A program made the position numbers and the translations under genes. This document shows positions 17,001 through 25,360 of a DNA stretch of 64,000 nucleotides, one piece after another. Position 1 is the stretch's first letter, and every line of letters begins with the position of its first letter. The notes beneath the pieces are model-generated. The model did no database searches, was not told the DNA's origin, and worked only from the letters and a program-made list of their open reading frames with translations. The stretch covers positions 868,001 to 932,000 of the forward strand of contig NZ_JBOIUB010000001.1 of the NCBI RefSeq assembly GCF_050749885.1, written 5' to 3'. The DNA is from Zooshikella sp050749885 (lineage in GTDB: Bacteria > Pseudomonadota > Gammaproteobacteria > Pseudomonadales > Zooshikellaceae).

Positions 17001-19415
17001 GGTAATTTACAGTTTAAACTGGGTGATCCGGGTTATGATTCTTCGTTAATTATTGACAATATGGTTGATACGTCAGGAGAACAAAAAAGACAGACGTTTT
17101 CTGTAAACACAGAGGGTGTACAAAATATTGTATTAGGTATCGGTCAGTCCCCTGAAATCACGATGGAATCCAGAACAGTCAAAATGTTGTGGGTTATCCC
17201 AATTAATACCAAGCAGGTTATTGTACGTAATGAAGGAGGAGGGATAAATACTGACGAGGGGTCTAGAAATGGAACCTATGAAGGGAATGATAAAAATAAT
17301 GTTTTTCAAACCATTCAACAGCAAACGGCTGGAGCGCCGTTGTCAAGCTACAGCTACACCATGAAAGGACTGGCTGGTGATGATTTATTTATTTTAGGCC
17401 CACAGCAAATTATGGTGTCTGGGGATCAAGGTGCAGATACCTATATCGCAGGGGAAAACGCTGCAGAATGGTTAACCATTAATAATTTTGATGACTCAAC
17501 ACAACCAGGCTTGGATACGCTGATTGTTAATGCAGAACTTAATGCTATTACTGCGTATAAATTGCAGGTTAAAGAAGGTAGGGAAAAATGGGGCTGGAGT
17601 GATGATGTGTTGGTGGTTTATAAAGATAAACAACAGAAAACACATTATGTGCGTATCCAAAATTGGTTTAAAGGCAGTCATTATCAGCATTTACAAATAA
17701 AAACCCAAGACGGTTATTTAGTCCATGTGGGAGAGCTTGTTTCGGCAACACTGGGAGATCGTGCTGAAGACCATAGTAATGGTAATGGGGAAAGGACTGT
17801 AGTGTCTCGTCAGCCTGGACTTAGTAATGAGCATCCTCAAGAGGCGGTGAGCACACATGCAAAAATCTTATTGACGCCTGTTGCTTATGATCGATCTTCT
17901 ACTGACCCACAACAGGAAACAGGTGCTGTATTCAATGCTAATCGTCTAGGCATGGAAAATATTCGGCAAATAACAGGTACCTCAAAGGGAGATCAGCTGA
18001 CAGGTAATGCCTTGGCGAATGTGTTAAACGGTTATGGATCGAGTGCGCAAGTAGATAAGCTTGTTGGTGGCGAGGGTAATGACGTTTATTTAGTTCAGTC
18101 TTATTTGGATAGAGCCAATAGTGTCGAAATTGATAATCGTGCACATGATAAAGCTATGGATTATATTGTGCTAGGGGCAGAGCGATCCCATTTATCATCA
18201 TTGTCTGTGAATGGCGAAGATATCACTTTTAGCGCACGTGTTAACCAGCAAGCACAACAGCAAAAAATTGAATCATTGACAGCAGATAAAGCAAAATTCC
18301 AACAAATTGCTGCTTTTTTAAAACATATAATATCCCAATATGAAACATTGTCTTTGCAGGCATTTGATAATGCGTTGAGGGAAAGGACTGTTGCTTTTCA
18401 GGGACAGGTTTATGAGGTATCAGATGGGGAGGTTTATGCTTCTGCAGCTGAAAAAATATTGGGTAAGCCTACTGTCGAACGGTTAAAAACCTTTGCTAGC
18501 AGAGTTCCTCCTGCTCAGTCGTTTTCTGATGCGGTAAAACAGTACACTGAGCGTTATGAAAAATTAATCTTGAAATATCAACAACAAATTGAGGAACACA
18601 CGACCTATAAAAATGATGGTCATTCAGGAACACTTAATGTCAAGCTAAAGTATTGGACTCAGAGCGAGTCTGTGCAACATGTTCGTTTTAAAACCAGCGA
18701 CAATTTAACCCTAAAACTTGTGCAGAATAATGATCAATATCAGTTTCAGGTGACAGGGTTTGATGCGTCAATGTCTGCACAAGGTGTGGTAGTAGACCGA
18801 GATGCCACAACTGGAATACACCCATATGTTGATTTAGTGTCATTTGCGGGTAGTCAGTTTGGTGACCGACTAACGGGGAATGATAAGAATAATATTTTGC
18901 AGGGTGGTGGTAATGGTGGCACTGTCTATAGCTATGATACTTTGATTGGAGGGAATGGCCATGATGTCTATATTTATACACCTAAGACAGATGGATTGGT
19001 GGTTGTAGATACAAACGCTGATGATGGAAAGCAGGATATCGTATTGTTTAATGCCAAGTACGAGGATATTAAAACGCGTAGCCTTGACTTAGCAGACTCC
19101 AGTAAAAGTATTCATCTGGGTAAGAGTATTTGGCTTCGCTTAGATGTCGCGGATCAAAAAGGAGGGTTGGTTGTACAACACTTTCAGCAGGATAATAAGC
19201 ATAGGAACTTAATGTTTAAATCCATTGATGGTGTTTACTTTAAGGTTGATCACCAATCACTAGTTAAGCAACGGGTTAACAATAATGATGTGGGTCGTTT
19301 GAATCAATTGGTACAGTCAATGAGTTCAATGGGTTCTCAAGAAGCGAGTAGTGAAGTGTCTTCTGCTGCTGTATTGCAAACAGATAGCCCATTATTAACA
19401 GAAAGCCATGCGTAA
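14055..19415 (+). CDS. Giant multidomain toxin-like protein (deaminase, C80 protease, RTX-like repeats)
   Basis: A 1786-residue protein, GTG start with AAGGA upstream, no signal peptide. Visible parts in order: a helical N-terminus (1-150). A cytidine-deaminase-like domain (about 155-335) with zinc motif HAEMQLL (258-264) and SKPACSSC (282-289), recalling the OTT_1508-type deaminases. A C80-like cysteine protease (about 376-545), as in MARTX and large clostridial toxins, with VQLDGD, His442 in VGHS and Cys488 in LVGCGLG. A hydrophobic glycine/alanine-rich region (about 710-890) suited to membrane insertion. Degenerate RTX-like repeats at 1105-1135, 1305-1345 and 1598-1640 (GDRLTGNDKNNILQGGG). 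A tail RLNQLVQSMSSMG like type-I-secretion substrates. The deaminase could be the effector, released inside a target cell by the protease. No secretion or immunity gene is adjacent. Domain calls are from motifs only. Confidence 0.8.
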   Translation: MPDSETNEVVNSGANIGALSFEDKLANFILASAYSNEHIDSWLEGVAIPDKAKNKQITEAKKKFETKVREHVEAWEPYLKEGQQLNIRAYAEGSLVNQAKEVLANLPGSDQLTVEQIKDYLLNPKQIPNATPELITKIKQLSPETKGRGATGDATEINYETVAVTLVDKTLYVASNTKSRLGVSIDPNTKKLTGLDSKNKYLSFSLFQDADQRSHAANRVAVVDQLQAELQGVADFDRVVFIGIGDTPQNANDAAKPHAEMQLLRYFKDNDISLTDKTIGISKPACSSCTVKLQQSAVSYRDGTRTNENINTKQTNWLEPSEINGVKVIYEANFKQPTASQLTDYRVLTAANWRRPSTRQVERLSDQSSIAGSKYSNNVIVQLDGDVVSFNAALRLFHKYPANKVKWLQWNPQQGQVVDALTGQPVSALPMTVNDQMLLVGHSEATLNNPLLQHGSTLAGLGPEELTSKLLEHGLQQVVPKKISLVGCGLGAVDSQQGSRFVTQVAEQIAATKPEAKVIISAQDTVVKVNAQGQKETLRFMEDGQVIWKAGDHQHKVVVTTNGSGGVSEQVFTLGEGEKPLSQVDTDIIKNIKIEDALSQMSQTRTSALGVDADAFFSPAKTLQAARLNDQKLIQNLVEQKLTSLGKQATDFVGFAEGTDLSSGKLVIEYQDAGQRKTQRINTDQNQFRTTKVINGFRQEFAKGTARTSRALGIFMTLKGMESLSDALTKGDAKAIAANSAMTLYGVGELANMPPKILTGTGDLLAKATASTANGLSEIAARNAAPALANSFAQFSRTGAAGIRAFSKLLAKATPLIGVGLGIHGMSEDLKDPDKVRGTVNFVLDFFATATGALASIPSPLSPLFEAFSIGFTIARLGFGTLYDNVKKALSELPDDASWQQRADAFFEGLGNGIEQLFYEFHPIGNIMNALQQSEALEDQYREDVKLLSLLSDYRNYFSIYQTDENGPATIDFASAPASYYGGNLQFKLGDPGYDSSLIIDNMVDTSGEQKRQTFSVNTEGVQNIVLGIGQSPEITMESRTVKMLWVIPINTKQVIVRNEGGGINTDEGSRNGTYEGNDKNNVFQTIQQQTAGAPLSSYSYTMKGLAGDDLFILGPQQIMVSGDQGADTYIAGENAAEWLTINNFDDSTQPGLDTLIVNAELNAITAYKLQVKEGREKWGWSDDVLVVYKDKQQKTHYVRIQNWFKGSHYQHLQIKTQDGYLVHVGELVSATLGDRAEDHSNGNGERTVVSRQPGLSNEHPQEAVSTHAKILLTPVAYDRSSTDPQQETGAVFNANRLGMENIRQITGTSKGDQLTGNALANVLNGYGSSAQVDKLVGGEGNDVYLVQSYLDRANSVEIDNRAHDKAMDYIVLGAERSHLSSLSVNGEDITFSARVNQQAQQQKIESLTADKAKFQQIAAFLKHIISQYETLSLQAFDNALRERTVAFQGQVYEVSDGEVYASAAEKILGKPTVERLKTFASRVPPAQSFSDAVKQYTERYEKLILKYQQQIEEHTTYKNDGHSGTLNVKLKYWTQSESVQHVRFKTSDNLTLKLVQNNDQYQFQVTGFDASMSAQGVVVDRDATTGIHPYVDLVSFAGSQFGDRLTGNDKNNILQGGGNGGTVYSYDTLIGGNGHDVYIYTPKTDGLVVVDTNADDGKQDIVLFNAKYEDIKTRSLDLADSSKSIHLGKSIWLRLDVADQKGGLVVQHFQQDNKHRNLMFKSIDGVYFKVDHQSLVKQRVNNNDVGRLNQLVQSMSSMGSQEASSEVSSAAVLQTDSPLLTESHA

Positions 19416-19462
19416 TGATGACCTTGATATAAGACATTAAATTTATAGGATGAGTTTATTCA

Positions 19463-19480
19463 AGATGCAAGGATGCATCT
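19463..19480. repeat. Small hairpin with ATCCTT loop
   Basis: AGATGC (19463-19468) pairs with GCATCT (19475-19480) around AAGGAT. On the minus strand the core reads GCATCCTTGC, as in the hairpins at about 11919 and 57530. It lies just after the toxin-like gene and could also terminate it. Confidence 0.4.
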
Positions 19481-19567
19481 AAGTCATTCGATGTTTAACT
19501 TGTTTAAATAGTTAAGCCGCTTAAGCTATTAAGATGTTATTGCGGATGTGCTTATTGAGATAATACA

Positions 19568-20032
19568 TTGAAAATAACACTGTCACTTAAAATTCCCCCC
19601 GTTTTGGTAGCTCTAGGTGTCGCATTATTAATGTGGTTGGTGTCACTGTTAACTACACCCGTGTTATTCTTAGCTGGCGTGAGAATGTTACTTACAGGTT
19701 TGTGTCTTATTTTTGGGGGAGCTGTTGCCACTGCTGGCGTTTTTGATTTTAAAAGTGTGCAAACTACAGTTAATCCGTTGTTCCCTCAAAATACAACGTG
19801 TTTGGTAAAAACAGGGGTGTATCAGTTTACTCGAAACCCAATGTACCTTGGTCTTTTTTTCATATTACTGGGGTGGGGGTGTTATCTTGCAAATGGTTAT
19901 TCTCTCTTGATATCTACAGTGTTTGTTCTTTACATGAATCATTTTCAAATTGCGCCAGAGGAAAGATGTCTGTCTGCGCTTTTTGGGGATGAATATGAAG
20001 CATACAAACAAAGTGTAAGACGTTGGCTATAA
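19568..20032 (+). CDS. Isoprenylcysteine/phospholipid methyltransferase-family membrane protein
   Basis: A 154-residue integral membrane protein of the ICMT/PEMT-like methyltransferase type. Hydrophobic segments cover about 9-30, 35-55 and 95-125. The S-adenosylmethionine-binding signature VKTGVYQFTRNPMYLGLF is at about 80-97, and EERCLSALFGDEYEAYKQSV closes the protein, both typical of the family. It begins at TTG with only a weak ribosome site, so the start is less sure. It lies 150 bases after the toxin-like gene on the same strand, but a hairpin separates them. Substrate unknown. Confidence 0.85.
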   Translation: MKITLSLKIPPVLVALGVALLMWLVSLLTTPVLFLAGVRMLLTGLCLIFGGAVATAGVFDFKSVQTTVNPLFPQNTTCLVKTGVYQFTRNPMYLGLFFILLGWGCYLANGYSLLISTVFVLYMNHFQIAPEERCLSALFGDEYEAYKQSVRRWL

Positions 20033-20354
20033 TCCCCCCCCAGTCTCATGCTGTTAGACATAGGGATATTTCAATGATGAGTTTTCCCTGAGTATCCAAT
20101 GTTATTGATGGGTTTCAGGACATTTGCTGAAGGAAACGGTGATTTTGTAGAGCACAAGTGACTGATTGGGACCGTTATAGTCTATACATTAAAGAGAAGG
20201 TGCAGATGTGAGAGGCAAAGGTTTCGCTTCGAAAAGGAAAAAAGCGATACAAACCTTTTGCAATCACGTATAATGCGCGCCTTATTTTTGTTCAGGGTTT
20301 GCCCATGCCACAGACAACTGCCCTGACTAGAGTGTTTTTGTATAGGTATTCTTA
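20033..20354 (+). promoter_or_regulatory. Leader region of the DEAD-box helicase gene with promoter-like -10
   Basis: A TATAAT hexamer at 20269-20274 is followed by a GC-rich discriminator (GCGCGCC). The -35 candidate 17 bases upstream is GATACA, which matches only partly. The resulting leader of about 75 bases would precede the helicase gene. The first 230 bases of the gap show nothing else recognisable. Confidence 0.45.
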
Positions 20355-22076
20355 ATGTCTGTTGATGAAAATTCTTCGCGCAGTTTCCACGATTTAAACC
20401 TTATTCCTCCGGTTTTACGAGCACTGGATGATGTTGGCTATGAGACGCCTTCTCCAATTCAGGCTCAAGTGATTCCTCATGTAATGTCTGGTCAGGATGT
20501 TATTGGTCAAGCTCAAACGGGTACAGGTAAAACTGCTGCTTTTGCCCTACCGCTGTTGTCTCGTATTAATCTTGAGCTGAATGCACCTCAAGTGTTGGTG
20601 TTAGCGCCAACTCGTGAGCTAGCTATTCAAGTAGCTGAAGCTTTTCAACGCTATGCAGCGCATATGAAAGGGTTTCATGTATTACCTATTTATGGTGGAC
20701 AGGAATATCGTGGGCAATTGCGTCAGCTTAAGCGTGGTGCTCATGTTGTGGTGGGGACGCCAGGTCGGGTCGTTGACCATATCAAGCGTGGGACGTTGCA
20801 GCTGAATAAGCTACAGACAATAGTGCTGGATGAAGCTGATGAAATGTTACGCATGGGCTTTATTGATGATGTTGAGTGGGTATTGGAACAAACACCTGCT
20901 GAGCGGCAAATAGCGCTATTTTCAGCGACAATGCCTAATGAAATTCGCCGGATCGCGCAAAGGCACCTGGTTGATCCTACCGAAGTTGCTATTAAGGTAA
21001 AAACCACTACTGTTGATACCATTCGTCAGCGTTACTGGTTAGTGAGTGGTGTCCACAAGCTGGATGCATTAACCCGTATGCTGGAAGCAGAACCATTTGA
21101 TGGCATGATCATCTTTGTGCGTACAAAAACTGCGACCTTAGAGTTGGCTGAAAAGTTGGAAGCACGTGGCTTTGCTTCAGCACCTTTGAATGGTGATATC
21201 CCTCAACAGCAACGTGAAAAAACAGTGGATCGTTTAAAAGCAGGTAAGTTAGACATACTTGTGGCTACTGATGTTGTCGCCCGAGGGTTAGATGTACCTC
21301 GTATTAGTCATGTCATCAATTTTGATATTCCTTACGATATTGAAACTTACGTGCATCGAATTGGCCGCACAGGTCGGGCAGGACGAAAAGGGGAAGCAAT
21401 ATTATTTGTTGCACCTCGTGAGAAGCGGATGCTGCATAGCATAGAGCGTGCAACTCGGCAGCGTATAGAAGTGATGGAATTACCATCTACAGAAATCATT
21501 AATGATCAACGGATTAGTCGTTTCAAGCAGCGAATTACAGATACTATCGCTGAAGAGTCTTTGGAGTTCTTCCTGCAAATCGTAACTGACTATCAGCAAG
21601 AGCATAATGTGCCTGCACAGGATATTGCCGCAGCACTGGCGAAGCTGGTGCAAGGTGATGAGCCTTTACTGCTTAAGCCTGAACCTAAGCGGAAGCAGAT
21701 TGACATTTCTGCTGATAAGGGGATGGAACGTTACCGTATTGCGGTAGGCCATCAACATGGCGTTAAGCCCAACAATATCGTAGGTGCTATTGCTAACGAA
21801 GCTAATATCAGCAGTAAACTCATTGGCCGTATCGATATTCAAGAGCAGTATAGTACGGTTGATTTGCCTGCAGGTTTGCCTCAAGATATCTTAAAATCTT
21901 TGAAGAAAACCCTGGTGTGTGGTCAACAACTTAAAATCACCTTGACGGATGAAGTGGTAGAGCGATCACCAAGACGTCGTAAGCCAAGCCCTAAAAAAGG
22001 GAAACCTAATAGCGGGTCTCCAGCAGGAAAACCTAAAAAGAAAAGAGCACCACGAAAGGAAAAACGTTCCAGTTAG
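20355..22076 (+). CDS. deaD: DEAD-box RNA helicase, DeaD/CsdA type
   Basis: A 573-residue ATP-dependent RNA helicase for ribosome assembly and mRNA turnover, important in the cold. All core motifs are present: the Q motif (GYETPSPIQ), AQTGTGKT (53-60), PTRELA, TPGR, DEAD (159-162), SAT, and HRIGRTGRAGRKG in the second RecA domain. The C-terminal region has the DbpA-type RNA-binding fold (MERYRIAVGHQHGVKPNNIV) and ends in a basic RK/PK-rich tail. That set distinguishes DeaD from RhlE or SrmB. A strong terminator follows. Confidence 0.95.
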   Translation: MSVDENSSRSFHDLNLIPPVLRALDDVGYETPSPIQAQVIPHVMSGQDVIGQAQTGTGKTAAFALPLLSRINLELNAPQVLVLAPTRELAIQVAEAFQRYAAHMKGFHVLPIYGGQEYRGQLRQLKRGAHVVVGTPGRVVDHIKRGTLQLNKLQTIVLDEADEMLRMGFIDDVEWVLEQTPAERQIALFSATMPNEIRRIAQRHLVDPTEVAIKVKTTTVDTIRQRYWLVSGVHKLDALTRMLEAEPFDGMIIFVRTKTATLELAEKLEARGFASAPLNGDIPQQQREKTVDRLKAGKLDILVATDVVARGLDVPRISHVINFDIPYDIETYVHRIGRTGRAGRKGEAILFVAPREKRMLHSIERATRQRIEVMELPSTEIINDQRISRFKQRITDTIAEESLEFFLQIVTDYQQEHNVPAQDIAAALAKLVQGDEPLLLKPEPKRKQIDISADKGMERYRIAVGHQHGVKPNNIVGAIANEANISSKLIGRIDIQEQYSTVDLPAGLPQDILKSLKKTLVCGQQLKITLTDEVVERSPRRRKPSPKKGKPNSGSPAGKPKKKRAPRKEKRSS

Positions 22077-22100
22077 TGCTGCTTTTTTACCAGGAAAGCA

Positions 22101-22133
22101 AAAAGGCCATCAAAATTAGATGGCCTTTTTTTT
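22101..22133 (+). terminator. Rho-independent terminator of deaD
   Basis: AAAAGGCCATC (22101-22111) pairs with GATGGCCTTTT (22119-22129) around AAAATTA and runs straight into a T-tract to 22133. This is a textbook intrinsic terminator. Confidence 0.92.
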
Positions 22134-22489
22134 GTTGTAGTTTTAAACAGTGATGCTTCGTTAATCTGTTGATTTAAAAAGCTATAGTTTAGGTAAGTCA
22201 AACCATACTTCCTCTAAGCCTTCTTGATCTGCCCTAATGTGGGAAAAGTCGCCTAATTCATCACCTGATGTAGTCCATAAGGTTATACTAATTTTGAAAA
22301 TAGTTTATGTTTCAAGCATAGGTGCTTAGAGATACTTATTAAATTGAATAAAATAATATGAGTTGTTCTATTAAAACAAACTTATTATTAGTCGAGGGTG
22401 GTTTTTCCATTTTTATGAACTATTTAATAAATAATTTAGTCATACTGATGAGAAGAATTTGTAAGTAACCCATAAAGATACTTTTTAAG
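22134..22489. other. 356-bp intergenic region, no feature seen
   Basis: The stretch between the deaD terminator and a small secreted-protein gene contains no supported gene. The second half is very AT-rich and probably carries the promoter of the downstream gene. No repeat or operator stands out. Confidence 0.4.
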
Positions 22490-22852
22490 ATGATCAAACA
22501 ATTAAGTACTTCACTGCTGGTTTTTTTAAGCAGCTATGCGATAGCAGGTCAAGAGTATAAAATCCATCTACAGGTAAAACATAATGATAAAATGTATGCA
22601 TCTTTTGAGCTAACGTTACCAAAAGACAAGTGGTTAGAAGTGCAAGATGAAAACTGCACATATTCCGCATTCATATCTGAGCTGGGGAAAAAATCACTTA
22701 TTGTTAATACTAAAGTGCTTTGTGGCGATGACCCAGTCCAGCAACCAACATTTATGTTAGATGCTGAAGACAGTAAAGGGAGTATGGTACTTGGAGATGA
22801 AAAAAATAATTGGCAATATGATATTGCTGTTGATGCTTTAGGCAAAATTTAG
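22490..22852 (+). CDS. Small secreted hypothetical protein
   Basis: A 120-residue protein with a signal peptide (IKQLSTSLLVFLSSYAIAGQ, cleavage near residue 19) and a predicted beta-rich mature part (YKIHLQVKHNDKMYASFELT, then KSLIVNTKVLCGD). It has two cysteines (Cys45 and Cys79 by count) that could form a disulfide. No family is recognised. It may be periplasmic or released. It stands alone and is followed by a perfect long hairpin. Confidence 0.7.
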   Translation: MIKQLSTSLLVFLSSYAIAGQEYKIHLQVKHNDKMYASFELTLPKDKWLEVQDENCTYSAFISELGKKSLIVNTKVLCGDDPVQQPTFMLDAEDSKGSMVLGDEKNNWQYDIAVDALGKI

Positions 22853-22867
22853 CTAATAAGAACTCAG

Positions 22868-22909
22868 AAAATAAACGCTTAAATAAATTGATATTTAAGC
22901 GTTTATTTT
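22868..22909. terminator. Long perfect bidirectional terminator hairpin
   Basis: An 18-bp perfect stem (22868-22885 with 22892-22909) surrounds AATTGA. Both arms end in A/T runs, so it can stop transcription from the secreted-protein gene on the plus strand and the lipoprotein gene on the minus strand. Confidence 0.85.
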
Positions 22910-22969
22910 AATGAATGCTTCAGCATTTTAAATAGGAAAAAAGTACATCCTGATGTGTTAAATACATTT

Positions 22970-23536
22970 TTATCTATCGGGGTAATCACAGATGATGTCA
23001 CCATATTCTTTTCGGCAATTATAGCCACATCTCACCTCATTAATGTGTTTCACACAGTTCATGTCAGGACGGGAGGCACAGATCCAGCCATCAAAAGGAC
23101 TTTCTTTACAGTCATAACCGCAGGCTTCTTTACCAAATGCATCTGACCTGCATTGATACTTTGGTCCTCTATGCCTTGATCGATGTCGTGGAGGGGGCTG
23201 ATCACATTTTACATCCATAAATTCTTTTCGGCAGTTATATCCACATTTAACATCTGTTACATCTTTCACACAGTTCATTTCAGGATGAGACGCACAGATC
23301 CAACCATCAAAAGCACTTTCTTTACAGTCATAACCACAGGCCTTTTTACCGAATGCATCGGTATGGCATTGATATTCGGGGTGATGGTAGCCATGACGCT
23401 TATATGGATGAGAGGGAGGTTGACTATTGGAGGTTGGGTAATAATCAGGCTCATCTACCTGCCAATGCGAATAAACGCAACCCGATAATGAGCCTATCAA
23501 TAGTAATAAAATACCTAGTTTATAAATGATCTTCAT
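22970..23536 (-). CDS. Lipoprotein with two tandem 8-cysteine modules
   Basis: A 188-residue exported lipoprotein. The signal peptide ends in the lipobox LSGC (cysteine about residue 20). After a His/Pro-rich linker come two nearly identical modules of about 57 residues with eight cysteines each. They start YQCHTDAFGKKACGYDCK and YQCRSDAFGKEACGYDCK, and both contain FDGWICAS and CGYNCRKE. The ATG at 23536 is preferred to an upstream in-frame start because AGGAGTG lies 5-11 bases before it and the lipobox then sits at the right distance. The modules look disulfide-stabilised or metal-binding. Function unknown; the DNA itself is visibly duplicated. Confidence 0.82.
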   Translation of the reverse strand: MKIIYKLGILLLLIGSLSGCVYSHWQVDEPDYYPTSNSQPPSHPYKRHGYHHPEYQCHTDAFGKKACGYDCKESAFDGWICASHPEMNCVKDVTDVKCGYNCRKEFMDVKCDQPPPRHRSRHRGPKYQCRSDAFGKEACGYDCKESPFDGWICASRPDMNCVKHINEVRCGYNCRKEYGDIICDYPDR

Positions 23537-23850
23537 GAAACACTCCTGACTATCAACCACATAGTTCGCCTCAAATTACTTTGAACTCATGGTATGTTAG
23601 CAACTGATAGGTGTGTAATTATCCTTTATATGAATAATTATTTCATCAAAATAAAGACAATTGGTTCAATAAATTTGACTTGGATACAAAGAGAATAAAA
23701 TTACAAATCATGTATTTTAATAAAATGATTTATTGTAAAAATATATGTGTTAAATTGTATCAAGGTTAATATTGTTATTATAAATTTAGATAAAAAGTGT
23801 TTGAAAATAGTAATGTCAACAAGCTTTAGTATAAACAGTAGGGAATAAGG
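23537..23850. other. 314-bp AT-rich intergenic region between divergent genes
   Basis: It separates the minus-strand lipoprotein and the plus-strand ADP-ribosylglycohydrolase genes and must hold both promoters. It is strongly AT-rich. TAGGGAATAAGGATG at the right end gives the ribosome site of the latter. No clear operator was identified. Confidence 0.4.
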
Positions 23851-24756
23851 ATGAAATTAAACCAATATCAGGGATGTTTTATGGGGTTGGCATTAGGTGA
23901 TGCATTGGGAGCATCGTATGAGGGGGGAATTATAGAAAGGCTATTATGGAAGTTGATTGGGCGAACAAAGGATGGATTGTATAGGTATACCGATGACACT
24001 CAGATGTCTTTAGATGTGGCAGATACGTTCCTAAAATATGGGGCAATTGATCAAAATACGTTAGCTAAAGCATTCGCCAATAGCTATCGCTGGTCAAGAG
24101 GTTATGGTCCTGCTGCAGCGTCATTACTTAAGCAAATACGTTGTGGAGCTGAATGGCATCAAGTAAACCGTAAACAATATAAAGAAGGCTCTCTGGGTAA
24201 TGGGGCTGCTATGAGAGCACCTATTGTAGCATTGTGTTTTCCTCATGATGAGGTGTTGATGAAAGAGAGTGTAAAAAAAGTCTCAGAAATAACGCATGCA
24301 CATCCTTTGGCTATTGAGGGAGCTGAGCTTATAGCACACACTGTCTTAGCTGCACTTAAAAATAAACCTATTGCTTCTATTGTATTACTGTTATCGGATT
24401 GGTGCACATCAAGGGAATTTAGCCATAAAATCGACTTTTGCATTAACTGTATGAATGCTTCGGAAAAAGTTAAAAAAGACAGTATAAAAAAGACCTTGGG
24501 TAATGGCATTACAGCTACAGAGTCATGTATAACAGCGATTTACTATGGATTAAAATATAGAGATGACAGTTTTGAAAGCATGCTGTCTGATATTTTTAAT
24601 TTAGGTGGTGATACAGATACTATCGGTGCGATGGCCGGCGCAATTTGGGGGGCTTTCAATGGCGTTGATAGCTTATTAAGTCTGGGAGAAGAGATTGAGA
24701 ACTCAGAGTATATTTTAAACATATCCCATCAACTATATGAAACTGTATGCTATTAA
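23851..24756 (+). CDS. ADP-ribosylglycohydrolase family protein (DraG-like)
   Basis: A 301-residue all-alpha hydrolase of the DraG/ARH family, which removes ADP-ribose from modified proteins or other acceptors. The dinuclear metal-site motifs are present: YTDDTQMSL (Asp48, Asp49) near the N-terminus and LGGDTDTIGAMAGAIWGA near residue 251-268. GSLGNGAAMRAPIVAL in the middle is also characteristic. No ADP-ribosyltransferase gene is nearby, so its target is unknown. It may be a housekeeping or phage-defence-related eraser. AGGGAATAAGG precedes the ATG. Confidence 0.92.
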   Translation: MKLNQYQGCFMGLALGDALGASYEGGIIERLLWKLIGRTKDGLYRYTDDTQMSLDVADTFLKYGAIDQNTLAKAFANSYRWSRGYGPAAASLLKQIRCGAEWHQVNRKQYKEGSLGNGAAMRAPIVALCFPHDEVLMKESVKKVSEITHAHPLAIEGAELIAHTVLAALKNKPIASIVLLLSDWCTSREFSHKIDFCINCMNASEKVKKDSIKKTLGNGITATESCITAIYYGLKYRDDSFESMLSDIFNLGGDTDTIGAMAGAIWGAFNGVDSLLSLGEEIENSEYILNISHQLYETVCY

Positions 24757-24866
24757 TATGCCTAAACAAGACAGTTTAGTTATTTTTGTCATACGATGAA
24801 TTATAAACTAACCTTCAGTTATTATTAATAAAAAATAGGTATGTGAGAATCGCTTTAATAATGTAC

Positions 24867-25151
24867 CTATTGTTGTGTTAATTTAAGTTGATCCCTGAAC
24901 TGTCTTATTACTGACTCAGAGATATCAGAGGGATAGCAATAGGGGGAATAGCCTCCAGGTTTGCTATAGGCACTTCGTTTACCGCAACGACTACCATTTC
25001 TCGCCAGGTTATAAGGACAAGGACAATTACCTGGATAGGCTTGAATAGATCGCTGAATGATTAACTGTTTGATTTTTGGGTCAGAAAAATCTTCACTGTA
25101 AATGTTGCTTGAGATAATTAAAATTATAAAAAATAGTATTATTTGTTTCAT
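24867..25151 (-). CDS. Small secreted cysteine-containing protein
   Basis: A 94-residue protein with a strong signal peptide (KQIILFFIILIISSNIYSED). The mature part has the block YPGNCPCPYNLARNGSRCG followed by KRSAYSKPGGYSPYCYPSDI. The latter resembles a small conserved secreted family seen in many proteobacteria, to which I cannot give a name. Four to five cysteines suggest disulfides. Single gene; GAAGGTAG precedes the start. Confidence 0.75.
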   Translation of the reverse strand: MKQIILFFIILIISSNIYSEDFSDPKIKQLIIQRSIQAYPGNCPCPYNLARNGSRCGKRSAYSKPGGYSPYCYPSDISESVIRQFRDQLKLTQQ

Positions 25152-25193
25152 TGTTACTACCTTCCTTGTGTTAAATACCTCAAGTAAAGACTA

Positions 25194-25216
25194 TATACCC
25201 TTCATTATGGGTTATA
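25194..25216. repeat. TATACCC...GGGTTATA short palindrome, copy 2
   Basis: TATACCC (25194-25200), spacer TTCATTAT and GGGTTATA (25209-25216) resemble the palindrome at 3710, with the same CCCTTCA.TATGGG core and one extra T in the right arm. It lies just upstream of the small secreted-protein gene. Confidence 0.55.
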
Positions 25217-25360
25217 GTAACAATAAAACAATGCTCTAATAGTTTGAAGATGTATGGTTGACTTGCTAGTTTTGTTTGGTGGTAATGTTGAAATTAATAA
25301 GTGTTTTCGTGAAGGGTAAAGATTATTACGAGGAGCTGTTTGCTATGTATTTGTTGATAC

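Noticed and set aside
22955..23488. Open frames opposite the cysteine-rich lipoprotein
   Set aside because: They are shadows of a duplicated coding sequence on the minus strand that has a lipobox and ribosome site.
23851..24756. DarTG-like or other toxin-antitoxin system from the ADP-ribosylglycohydrolase
   Set aside because: No ADP-ribosyltransferase gene is adjacent on either strand.
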